Notes: generated by a model from the letters alone, not told the origin. DNA of 8,824 nucleotides from Spirochaetia bacterium (GCA_021286925.1 JAJTBL010000056.1:1-8824); one strand, 5' to 3'. Shown: positions 1 through 5,618, numbered from the stretch's first letter. A program made the numbers and translations.

Positions 1-299
1 TTGTTGAAGCGGTGCCCTTCTTCCGGCTTGAAAGGGCCGTCGGCGCGCCAGAGATAGAGGGTGCCTTCCGTGAGCCCGGGGATGAAACAATGCCATATAT
101 CGCCGGTTTTGTTTTTTTTAGGATCGAGTGCAAGCTGAAAACGCGGTGTGCTGTCATTGAAATTTTCGTAGAGGCAGAGAAAAAGCTGGGTAGCGTGGCG
201 TGAAAACACGGAAAAGTTGACACCTTCCCGATAAATAACGGCACCAGGCTCGATAGGGTTGCCTGGTGCCAATTCGATATGTTCAGGTAAGGTGCTCAT
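1..299 (-). CDS. glgX: Glycogen debranching enzyme (GlgX/isoamylase type), N-terminal part, truncated by window edge
   Basis: Reading the minus strand from the ATG at 299 gives 99 residues of open frame that run off the window. Visible family signatures are PGNPIEPGA (about residues 12-20), GVNFSVFSRHA (26-36) and DGPFKPEEGHRFN (87-99), which match the CBM48/early-stranded N-terminal domain of GlgX and isoamylases. The family cleaves alpha-1,6 branches in glycogen or limit dextrins in the cytoplasm; the GH13 catalytic barrel would lie outside the window. The start directly follows a -10 element and has no Shine-Dalgarno sequence, so the mRNA may be leaderless. The start lies 20 bases beyond the fabF stop on the same strand, but its own promoter suggests separate transcription. 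An A8 run in the mRNA (plus-strand T8 at 112-119) lies in the frame. TreX or another CBM48 enzyme is possible; family assignment is firm, exact substrate is not. Confidence 0.85.
   Translation of the reverse strand, partial: MSTLPEHIELAPGNPIEPGAVIYREGVNFSVFSRHATQLFLCLYENFNDSTPRFQLALDPKKNKTGDIWHCFIPGLTEGTLYLWRADGPFKPEEGHRFN
240..270. repeat. Perfect 10-bp inverted repeat inside the start of glgX
   Basis: GGCACCAGGC (240-249) and GCCTGGTGCC (261-270) are perfect reverse complements around an 11-base loop. The hairpin would sit about 30-60 bases downstream of the glgX ATG in its mRNA. It lacks a T-run, so it is a poor intrinsic terminator. Both arms encode the residues Ala/Pro/Gly of a family motif, so the symmetry could be incidental. 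Confidence 0.6.
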
Positions 300-307
300 C
301 CCGAAGG

Positions 308-336
308 ATTATAGCAGGTTTATAGCTTTTTGAAAA
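308..336 (-). promoter_or_regulatory. Probable glgX promoter with extended -10, overlapping the 3' end of fabF
   Basis: On the minus strand an extended -10, TGC-TATAAT (hexamer at 313-308), is preceded after exactly 17 bases by TTTTCA (336-331), four of six matches to TTGACA. The predicted transcription start is near 301 and the ATG is at 299, leaving an untranslated leader of about 2 bases. The -35 lies inside the last fabF codons. Confidence 0.6.
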
Positions 337-1558
337 CAACAACAGCGTTTTGCCCGCCGAAACCCATTGAGTTTTTAATAAATGCTCTGACTGGCATGGA
401 GATGGGCTTGTTCGGGACATAGTCGAGATCACATTCAGGGTCGGGGTTTTCAAGGTTGATGGTCGGGTGGATGTAATCTTCGTTCATGCCGAGAATGGAG
501 GCGATGGATTCAATCGCGCCGGCGGCTCCGATGCAGTGGCCGATCATCGACTTCAAGCTGGAAATCTTGAGTTTGTATGCGTGGTCGCCGACGGCGTGTT
601 TGAGGGCTTTTGTTTCAATGGGGTCGTTGAGCGGGGTGGATGTGCCGTGGGCGCTGACATAATCGATGTCTTCCGGTTTGAGTCCGGCGTCCTTGATGGC
701 AAGCGTCATGGCCCGGGCAACGCCGCGGCCTTCCGGGTCGGGAGCTGTGACATGATGGGCGTCGCAGGTTGCGGCAAAACCAGCCACTTCTGCGTAGATT
801 TTTGCCCCGCGGGCTTTGGCGTGCTCGTATTCTTCAAGGAGCAGAATTCCTGCGCCTTCCGCCATGACAAAACCGTCACGGTCTTTGTCAAAAGGCCGTG
901 ATGCTTTGTCGGGAGCGTCGTTGCGGGTTGAGAGCGCCTGGATGTTGATAAAACTGGCCATGCACATCCGCACAATGGACGCCTCGGCGCCGCCGGCGAA
1001 AATCATGTCCGCATAGCCGTTGCGGATGAGCCGCATTCCCTGGCCGATTGCGTCAGTGGCGGCAGCACAGGCAGTGACAATGGTTTGGCAGGGGCCGGTC
1101 AGGCTGAGGGTCATGGCAATCTGGCCGGGACCGAAGTTGGCAAGACCCTTTGCGACAGTAAGAGGAGGAACGCGGCCGGGGCCTCGTTCGATAAGGCGCG
1201 CAACAGCGTCTTCGATACTCTGGGAACCGCCTTGACCGGTTCCCAGGCAAACGCCTGTCCGCTCTGAATCAAGATCTTCCTTGGTGAGTCCTGCGTCGGC
1301 CAGGGCTTCCAGCGCCGCGTAGACAGAAAATTGGGCGTAACGATCCATTTTTTTGGATTCTTTGGGATCGAGTCGTTTTGAAGGGTCAAAATCCTTGACC
1401 TCGCCGGCAATTTTGACAGCAAGATCGGAAGCATCAATCAGCGTTATTGGACCGATTCCGTTTTTTTGCGCTTTGACACCTGCCCAAAACGTGGGTACGT
1501 CGTTGCCGATTGGACTGACAACACCGAGACCGGTTACGACAACTCGTCTTTGTTCCAT
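320..1558 (-). CDS. fabF: 3-oxoacyl-[acyl-carrier-protein] synthase II (KAS II)
   Basis: This 412-residue protein is full length for FabF, the condensing enzyme that elongates acyl-ACP with malonyl-ACP in type II fatty acid synthesis. The thiolase-fold active site is complete: nucleophile Cys164 in VTACAAATDAIG, His304 in AHGTSTPLNDPIE, Lys336 and His341 in SLKSMIGHCIGAAGA. These are one position off the E. coli FabF numbering. The C-terminal NSMGFGGQNAVVVF motif is also present. The start is ATG at 1558, three bases after the fabG stop; a GGGGA sequence within the last fabG codons can serve as ribosome binding site, suggesting translational coupling. It is the last gene of the fabD-fabG-fabF operon. 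I see no terminator after it; transcription may run into glgX. Confidence 0.96.
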   Translation of the reverse strand: MEQRRVVVTGLGVVSPIGNDVPTFWAGVKAQKNGIGPITLIDASDLAVKIAGEVKDFDPSKRLDPKESKKMDRYAQFSVYAALEALADAGLTKEDLDSERTGVCLGTGQGGSQSIEDAVARLIERGPGRVPPLTVAKGLANFGPGQIAMTLSLTGPCQTIVTACAAATDAIGQGMRLIRNGYADMIFAGGAEASIVRMCMASFINIQALSTRNDAPDKASRPFDKDRDGFVMAEGAGILLLEEYEHAKARGAKIYAEVAGFAATCDAHHVTAPDPEGRGVARAMTLAIKDAGLKPEDIDYVSAHGTSTPLNDPIETKALKHAVGDHAYKLKISSLKSMIGHCIGAAGAIESIASILGMNEDYIHPTINLENPDPECDLDYVPNKPISMPVRAFIKNSMGFGGQNAVVVFKKL

Positions 1559-1561
1559 AAT

Positions 1562-2290
1562 TTACATCCCCATTCCGCCGTCAGTCTGCAGGACGACGCC
1601 GGTACAATATGATGACATCGGTGAACAGAGGAATAAGGCCGCCTGCGCGACTTCCTCTGCGGTACCAACACGGCCCAGAGGAATTGAATCCTTGAGCTTT
1701 TGCTTGAACTCTTCAGGTATCTTATCAGTCATCGAGGTTTCGATAAAGCCTGGTGCAATGGCATTGACCCGGACATTGCGGGACGCGACCTCGCGGGCAA
1801 GGCTTTTAGTAAACCCGATGAGACCGGCTTTCGATGCCGAGTAGTTCGTCTGACCGCCATTGCCGGTTATACCGACGACGCTCGAGACATTGAGAATGAC
1901 GCCTGAGCGCTGTTTGAGCATCGATCTGACCGCGGCCCGCGACAGGAAAAAGGCGCTGGTCAGGTTGGTGGCGAGAACAGCCTCCCAGTCTTCGGTTTTC
2001 ATACGCATCAGAAGGCCGTCGCGGGTGATACCGGCGTTGTTGACGAGAACATCGAGGCGGCCTTCTTTGGCAAGAATTGTGGTGATAGCGGCTTCCGCGG
2101 ATGCTTCATTCGACACATCACAGGAAAGCCAAATGGCTTTGGGAGTATCTGCGCTGATAAAATCCGGAGCGGTTCTGGAGAGCGCATAGACAGTTGCGCC
2201 TTCTTCCAGAAATTTTTTCGCGATCGCGGCACCGATACCGCGGGAAGCACCGGTTACCGCGCAGATTTTTTCATTCAGCAATACGTTCAT
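1562..2290 (-). CDS. fabG: 3-oxoacyl-[acyl-carrier-protein] reductase
   Basis: This 242-residue short-chain dehydrogenase is the usual FabG length and performs the NADPH-dependent ketoreduction of beta-ketoacyl-ACP. Motifs: cofactor-binding TGASRGIG (13-20), NNAG (84-87), catalytic Asn109, Ser137, Tyr150 and Lys154 in NYSASK, and a C-terminal QTDGGMGM. The open frame extends 73 codons further upstream, but that stretch overlaps fabD and is not SDR-like. I chose the ATG at 2290 because it is followed at once by the beta-strand MNVLLNEKICAVTGAS and preceded by GAGGAGCC with 6-base spacing. That site overlaps the fabD stop codon (TGAGGAG), so fabD and fabG are probably translationally coupled. 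The operon context supports FabG rather than another SDR. Confidence 0.95.
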   Translation of the reverse strand: MNVLLNEKICAVTGASRGIGAAIAKKFLEEGATVYALSRTAPDFISADTPKAIWLSCDVSNEASAEAAITTILAKEGRLDVLVNNAGITRDGLLMRMKTEDWEAVLATNLTSAFFLSRAAVRSMLKQRSGVILNVSSVVGITGNGGQTNYSASKAGLIGFTKSLAREVASRNVRVNAIAPGFIETSMTDKIPEEFKQKLKDSIPLGRVGTAEEVAQAALFLCSPMSSYCTGVVLQTDGGMGM

Positions 2291-2300
2291 GGATGGCTCC

Positions 2301-3221
2301 TCAGAGAGAAATGGAGGCGAGTGCGTCGAGCGTGCCGCCAGCCAGACATGGAATGGAAGAACCGGAGGCTTTCCAGAGTCCGGCAAGAACAGTTCCGGGA
2401 CCAGTTTCGATGCAGCGTTCAAATCCATCCTCTGTGATAGCCTGCTCTTCAGCAATCCAGCGAACCGGGCTGATAATCTGGGCTGATGCCAGTTTCCGCG
2501 CCTCGGCACCGGAGCTAATCTTTGCGCCGGTCACGTTGGAGAAAACGGCAAGCTGGGGGTCGTGGAAAGCGACATCGGAAACAAAATCGGCAAAAGCTTC
2601 TGCGGCATAAGCCATGATGGGCGAATGGAAGGCGCCTGAAACCTTGAGCCGGACAACCCGCTTGGCTCCCGCGGCCTTCAGTTTTTCCTCAGCGACAGCG
2701 ATATCGGCTTCGGTGCCAGAAATAACACACTGAACCGGGCTGTTGTAATTCGCGATCCAGACCTGTTTAAGTCCTGATTCTGCAATCACCTGCTCGATTT
2801 TTTCCGGCGAAAGAAACAGGACGGCGCTCATGGTAGATCCGCCTGAGCGGGTGCCTGCTTCATCCATAAGGCGGCCGCGCTCTGCGACCAGGCGGAACAT
2901 GTCCGCGTGAGAGATGATACCGGCTTCTGCAAGCGCTGGCCATTCACCGACGGAAAAGCCGGCACAGCCAGCGGGGATGATACCGTGTTCCCGGGCATTG
3001 AGCGCGGCCGCTGAGCCGGCAAGGGCAACGGCAATCTGGGTATTGCGCGTCTGTTTCAGGGTTTCTTCATCGCTTTCAAAAAGAAGTTTCCGCAGGTCGA
3101 TTTTCGAGGCTTCTGAAGCAAGCTCGAAAAGTTCGCGGACAGCTTTGCTGGTTTCATGGAAATCTTTGGCCATTCCAACGTATTGCGCTCCCTGGCCGGG
3201 GAACAAAAAGCATGTTTTCAA
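2301..3221 (-). CDS. fabD: Malonyl-CoA:ACP transacylase
   Basis: This 306-residue protein matches FabD in length and motifs. It transfers malonyl from CoA to acyl carrier protein, feeding the condensing enzyme encoded downstream. Visible are the N-terminal FLFPGQGAQYVGM with oxyanion-loop Gln9, nucleophile Ser90 in GFSVGEW, substrate-binding Arg115 in AERGRLM, catalytic His199 in GAFHSPIM, and ETGPG near residue 272. The usual GHSLGEY elbow is altered: Phe replaces the His before the nucleophile and Trp replaces the Tyr. The start is TTG at 3221-3219, not ATG: a perfect AGGAGG lies 5 bases before it and the family N-terminus (KTCFLFPGQG) begins at once. It is the first gene of the fabD-fabG-fabF operon. 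Confidence 0.95.
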   Translation of the reverse strand: MKTCFLFPGQGAQYVGMAKDFHETSKAVRELFELASEASKIDLRKLLFESDEETLKQTRNTQIAVALAGSAAALNAREHGIIPAGCAGFSVGEWPALAEAGIISHADMFRLVAERGRLMDEAGTRSGGSTMSAVLFLSPEKIEQVIAESGLKQVWIANYNSPVQCVISGTEADIAVAEEKLKAAGAKRVVRLKVSGAFHSPIMAYAAEAFADFVSDVAFHDPQLAVFSNVTGAKISSGAEARKLASAQIISPVRWIAEEQAITEDGFERCIETGPGTVLAGLWKASGSSIPCLAGGTLDALASISL

Positions 3222-3226
3222 GGATT

Positions 3227-3232
3227 CCTCCT
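3227..3232 (-). promoter_or_regulatory. Strong ribosome binding site that fixes the TTG start of fabD
   Basis: The minus strand reads AGAGGAGGAATCC-TTG: a perfect AGGAGG with 5-base spacing. No in-frame ATG lies close enough to use it, so the TTG start is well supported. Confidence 0.8.
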
Positions 3233-3277
3233 CTGGATAGCGTGCATCGTGCGGGACAGCCTACGCTGTGTACTGCT

Positions 3278-3306
3278 ATAATTTACAAAAACAGAGAAAA
3301 TGTAAA
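3278..3306 (-). promoter_or_regulatory. Possible fabD operon promoter
   Basis: On the minus strand TTTACA (3306-3301, five of six to the -35 consensus) is followed after 17 bases by AATTAT (3283-3278, four of six to the -10). This predicts a start near 3271 and a leader of about 50 bases, containing a weak AGCGT/ACGCT inverted repeat (3239-3243 and 3263-3267) before the AGGAGG. The -35 is also one arm of the TTTACA...TGTAAA inverted repeat at 3282-3306. Confidence 0.35.
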
Positions 3307-3314
3307 GAGCCGCA

Positions 3315-3343
3315 GCAAGGACCGGAATGGCAAGGACCGGAAT
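3315..3343. repeat. Two tandem copies of a 15-bp repeat between divergent genes
   Basis: GCAAGGACCGGAAT occurs at 3315-3328 and again, identically, at 3330-3343, separated by one G (period 15 bases). It lies between the probable fabD promoter and the -35 of the alkyltransferase-like gene. It is noncoding on the assigned gene starts and may be a regulator-binding site or a simple slippage duplication. Confidence 0.7.
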
Positions 3344-3344
3344 A

Positions 3345-3372
3345 TTGGAAACGTGCCGGCCTGGTATATAAT
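3345..3372 (+). promoter_or_regulatory. Probable promoter of the alkyltransferase-like gene, leaderless geometry
   Basis: TTGGAA (3345-3350, four of six) and a perfect TATAAT (3367-3372) are spaced by 16 bases. The predicted start of transcription is about 3379, one base before the ATG at 3380. No Shine-Dalgarno sequence at a usable distance is present. Confidence 0.6.
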
Positions 3373-3379
3373 AGAGAGT

Positions 3380-3697
3380 ATGCCAAATGCTTCGACAATG
3401 TTGATTATCGAGTGTATCAAGGCTATTCCTCCCGGTATGGTGCTTTCATACGGGGATGTAGCCAGAATGGCGGGGTATCCTGGCGGCGGGCTCGGTGCCC
3501 GGCAGGTTGCCCGGATTCTCGCTTCCATGTCGGCGAAATATGATTTGCCCTGGTGGCGGGTCGTCAAAAAAGATGGTTCAATCGCGCTTGGCAGCGGGCA
3601 CGGTGCAGAGCTTCAAGCTGAGCGCCTGCGGCAGGAAGGAGTGCCGTTCATAGCACCGGGAAAAGTCGATATGCGCCGGTCTATGTATTCGACCTGA
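3380..3697 (+). CDS. atl: Alkyltransferase-like (ATL) DNA repair protein, MGMT C-terminal domain family
   Basis: This 105-residue protein contains only the DNA-binding/active-site domain of O6-alkylguanine alkyltransferases. Visible are SYGDVA (23-28, the Tyr used in base flipping), GARQV (39-43, the Arg finger that fills the DNA helix) and PWWRVV (57-62). In true methyltransferases the last motif is PCHRV; here the alkyl-accepting Cys is Trp58 and the following His is Trp59, so it cannot repair by methyl transfer. ATL proteins bind O6-alkylguanine and hand the lesion to nucleotide excision repair. The ATG at 3380 fits the family N-terminus; the open frame continues upstream but into non-conserved sequence beyond the promoter. 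The last 17 bases overlap the convergent gene that ends at 3681. No repair neighbours are in view. Confidence 0.88.
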   Translation: MPNASTMLIIECIKAIPPGMVLSYGDVARMAGYPGGGLGARQVARILASMSAKYDLPWWRVVKKDGSIALGSGHGAELQAERLRQEGVPFIAPGKVDMRRSMYST

Positions 3698-4565
3698 AGG
3701 CAGATGCTACCGCGGTAAAACCATTTGCAGGAAGTGTTCCCGCGGTTTCAGCGTCCAGCGCAAGGCTGGAGATGAGCAGCGATTCGATTTTTTCTCTTTT
3801 AAGCCGCTTTTTAGCTTCTTCAAGAAGGCGCAGTTCGAGCCCCATGCCGCGGAAATCCCGCAGAGCACCGACAAATCGAACAAGTCCCAGCGGCTGCGTA
3901 TTGGCTGGAACGGGCAGAGCGAGTAAAAGCGCGATGAGCTCTCCTTCCGTCGCACGGAACGCAAATGCCTGGATAGCATGTTCATGATTCTTCATAAATT
4001 CAGCCACTTCGCTTTTTTCATACGCTAGAATTTCGCGAGGTAAGCCGGGAATTTCGTCCAAAAAAAAGGATTCAAGAAAGGCTGAACATTCAGCCATTGC
4101 GGCATGAATCGTGAAAGATTCGAGCTGAAATTCGAAATCCGAGAGCTCGTCAAACTCCTCGGGTTCACTGCCCAGCCGCGCCAAGCCGGCAATTTCGCGC
4201 TGATCGTCCAGCCAGGATTCGATTTTCCGTTTCATGACAGCTTGTTTATAAAGCCGGAAGCGGGTTTCTTCCTCGGGGAATTCGGCAAGCAGCGCTTTGT
4301 AGGATTTAAAAACGCCTTTTCCGCGGCCGAGTATTTTCTGCAAAGCTTTTTTCACGACGATATTGGTGGTCCGGAGCGCAAAAGTTTCTAGAATTTTAAA
4401 GCCGTCTTCGGAGGTCCAATCCGGCGGAAGGGCCAGGTTGTCGGGCATGTCCTGGTCGGGGCGCGGCTGAAGCTCGCCGGTATCCAGGTTGATGGCATAG
4501 CTTTTGGACTGATCTTCCATGGCGAAGATGATTCGCTCGAGGATGGCTTCGGTCAGATCGAACAT
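3681..4565 (-). CDS. UPF0158 domain protein with C-terminal GNAT-like acetyltransferase domain
   Basis: This 294-residue protein has two parts. Residues about 1-125 resemble UPF0158: a start of the form AMEDQSKSYAINLDTGEL (15-32), then an acidic, charged helical segment GFKILETFALRTTNIVVKKAL (55-75), GRGKGVFKSYKALL (80-93) and a final RLYKQAVMKRKIESWLDD (104-121). UPF0158 function is not established. Residues about 150-290 look like a divergent GNAT fold: strand LGLVRFVGALRDF (226-238), acetyl-CoA loop RGMGLE (239-244, close to R/Q-x-x-G-x-G/A but with Glu at the last position), an amphipathic helix, then a C-terminal NGFTAVASAF (281-290) like the usual ...GF.....Y strand. The substrate is unknown. 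The ATG at 4565 coincides with a predicted transcription start. It is convergent with and overlaps the alkyltransferase-like gene by 17 bases. The gene is surely real; the GNAT call is moderate. Confidence 0.75.
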   Translation of the reverse strand: MFDLTEAILERIIFAMEDQSKSYAINLDTGELQPRPDQDMPDNLALPPDWTSEDGFKILETFALRTTNIVVKKALQKILGRGKGVFKSYKALLAEFPEEETRFRLYKQAVMKRKIESWLDDQREIAGLARLGSEPEEFDELSDFEFQLESFTIHAAMAECSAFLESFFLDEIPGLPREILAYEKSEVAEFMKNHEHAIQAFAFRATEGELIALLLALPVPANTQPLGLVRFVGALRDFRGMGLELRLLEEAKKRLKREKIESLLISSLALDAETAGTLPANGFTAVASAFRSNT

Positions 4566-4571
4566 AGTGTC

Positions 4572-4580
4572 ATTCTACCA
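4572..4580 (-). promoter_or_regulatory. Extended -10 of the UPF0158-GNAT gene, leaderless geometry
   Basis: The minus strand reads TGG-TAGAAT, an extended -10 with five of six matches to TATAAT (hexamer 4577-4572). I see no good -35, which is common for extended -10 promoters. The predicted start falls at 4565, the A of the ATG itself. No Shine-Dalgarno sequence is present. Confidence 0.5.
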
Positions 4581-4596
4581 TGCTTTGCGATTTTTA

Positions 4597-4625
4597 TGGA
4601 CAGCAGATACATTCATTTATATACT
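4597..4625 (+). promoter_or_regulatory. Promoter of the PHP phosphoesterase gene
   Basis: TGGACA (4597-4602, five of six) and TATACT (4620-4625, five of six) have the ideal 17-base spacing. The predicted start is about 4632, only 5 bases before the ATG at 4637. An AAAGG (4627-4631) would then lie mostly upstream of the mRNA 5' end. Together with the opposing extended -10 at 4572-4580, the 71-base gap serves both divergent genes. Confidence 0.65.
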
Positions 4626-4636
4626 GAAAGGCAAGA

Positions 4637-5617
4637 ATGAAAGCAAATCTCCATCTGCATTCCTGTTTTTCCGATGGCAGTTCATGGCCGGAAGAAATTG
4701 CGCTCACCGCACGCCAGCTGGGGCTCGAATTGGTCGCGGTCACTGATCATGACACGATGGGCGGTACACGGATTTTCATGGAGGCTTGCGAAACAGCGGG
4801 AATTCAGGCTGTTCCTGCTTGTGAAATCGATATTAACGATCCGGAAATTGATTATAAAAGCGAACTGCTTGCCTATTTTCCCGCGATTACGCATGCATCC
4901 GAATTGGCTCAACTTCCCGCGTACGACACGAAGCAAGATAGTGCGCATGGGAAAGCGCCCGACGCGGGCAAGATTCCCGCGACCATGGCCATGCTTGAAA
5001 AAACATTGAGCGAGCGGAGAAAGCGGCTCGAATATTATCTGTACTGGGCCCGCACCATTTTCAGGCGGGATGATCTGGTGCTCGCCGATGTCCTGAAGGA
5101 AAAGCTTGGTGAGCGGGGACTTTCGGATCCCTCGATTCCTGCTTGGATTTCATGGAGCAAGGTCGATTTGTTTCTGTATTTGAAGGCTCGGGGTCTCATC
5201 CCCATCTATATGACATACAAGGCTTTCAAGCGGGAATGGTTTGTTCCGGGGCGTTTCCCCAAATACAAGCTTCCAAAGCCGGGAATCAGGCAGGTTGCGG
5301 AGACGGTTCACCGAGATGGGGGTTTTGCCGTGGTTCCGCATATCGGGCATCTTTGGGATGATGATATCGAAGCGATGGAAAAGGATAGGAAAAAAGTGAA
5401 GCGCCTGCTCGAATTTTTCAAGACAGCCAATATTGACGGTATTGAAATGTATTGGTATTCGGGCAAAAAAAAGTCAGATGCGATCAACAGTTTTATTTGG
5501 GAACTGGCTGAACCGATGGGCTTTTTCTGTACCTATGGTTCAGACTGTCATGGCCCCGGTACGGATAAATTGACGATTGATCGCTTCTCTGGAGATTTTC
5601 CTGGCTTTAGGGTATAA
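4637..5617 (+). CDS. PHP domain metallophosphoesterase (YciV/RNase AM-like)
   Basis: This 326-residue protein carries the full set of PHP metal ligands in order: HLH (His6, His8) in LHLHSCFSDG, TDHD (Asp37, His38, Asp39), Glu63 in ACEID, His235 and His238 in VVPHIGH, and Asp303 and His305 in GSDCHGPG. The N-terminal HxH followed by SDG, the SERRKRLEYY helix (126-134) and the closing GIEMYW...GSDCHGP are the layout of stand-alone PHP hydrolases such as E. coli YciV (RNase AM, 5'-3' exoribonuclease) and 3',5'-nucleoside bisphosphate phosphatases. Residues about 84-125 form a low-complexity linker-like insertion absent from YciV as I recall it. The substrate cannot be fixed from sequence; histidinol phosphatase is less likely with no his genes nearby. 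It starts at an ATG with its own promoter and ends 92 bases before thyX. Confidence 0.85.
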   Translation: MKANLHLHSCFSDGSSWPEEIALTARQLGLELVAVTDHDTMGGTRIFMEACETAGIQAVPACEIDINDPEIDYKSELLAYFPAITHASELAQLPAYDTKQDSAHGKAPDAGKIPATMAMLEKTLSERRKRLEYYLYWARTIFRRDDLVLADVLKEKLGERGLSDPSIPAWISWSKVDLFLYLKARGLIPIYMTYKAFKREWFVPGRFPKYKLPKPGIRQVAETVHRDGGFAVVPHIGHLWDDDIEAMEKDRKKVKRLLEFFKTANIDGIEMYWYSGKKKSDAINSFIWELAEPMGFFCTYGSDCHGPGTDKLTIDRFSGDFPGFRV

Positions 5618-5618
5618 A
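5590..5618 (+). promoter_or_regulatory. Possible thyX promoter inside the end of the PHP gene
   Basis: TGGAGA (5590-5595, four of six) and TATAAA (5613-5618, five of six) are spaced by 17 bases. The -10 overlaps the PHP stop codon. The predicted start near 5625 gives a GC-rich leader of about 85 bases. Read-through from the PHP gene is the alternative. Confidence 0.35.

Noticed and set aside
467..901. 144-residue open frame on the plus strand, antisense to fabF
   Set aside because: It mirrors well-conserved fabF codons including the catalytic His region, has no recognisable motif and no ribosome binding site; an expected shadow of a GC-rich gene.
2291..2509. 73-residue N-terminal extension of fabG
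   Set aside because: It overlaps fabD in another frame, does not resemble any SDR extension, and the strong GAGGAG site selects the ATG at 2290.
2194..2610. 138-residue plus-strand open frame across the fabD/fabG junction
   Set aside because: Antisense to two clear genes, low-complexity composition rich in Ser/Arg/Ala, no start signal.
3212..3379. Upstream extension of the ATL frame by 56 codons
   Set aside because: It runs through the promoter, the tandem repeat and the fabD start region; family members begin near the ATG at 3380.
3708..3717. Palindrome TACCGCGGTA as an operator
   Set aside because: It lies inside the 3' end of a coding region, and a similar CCGCGG string recurs nearby (3738-3744), as expected for local GC-rich codon use.
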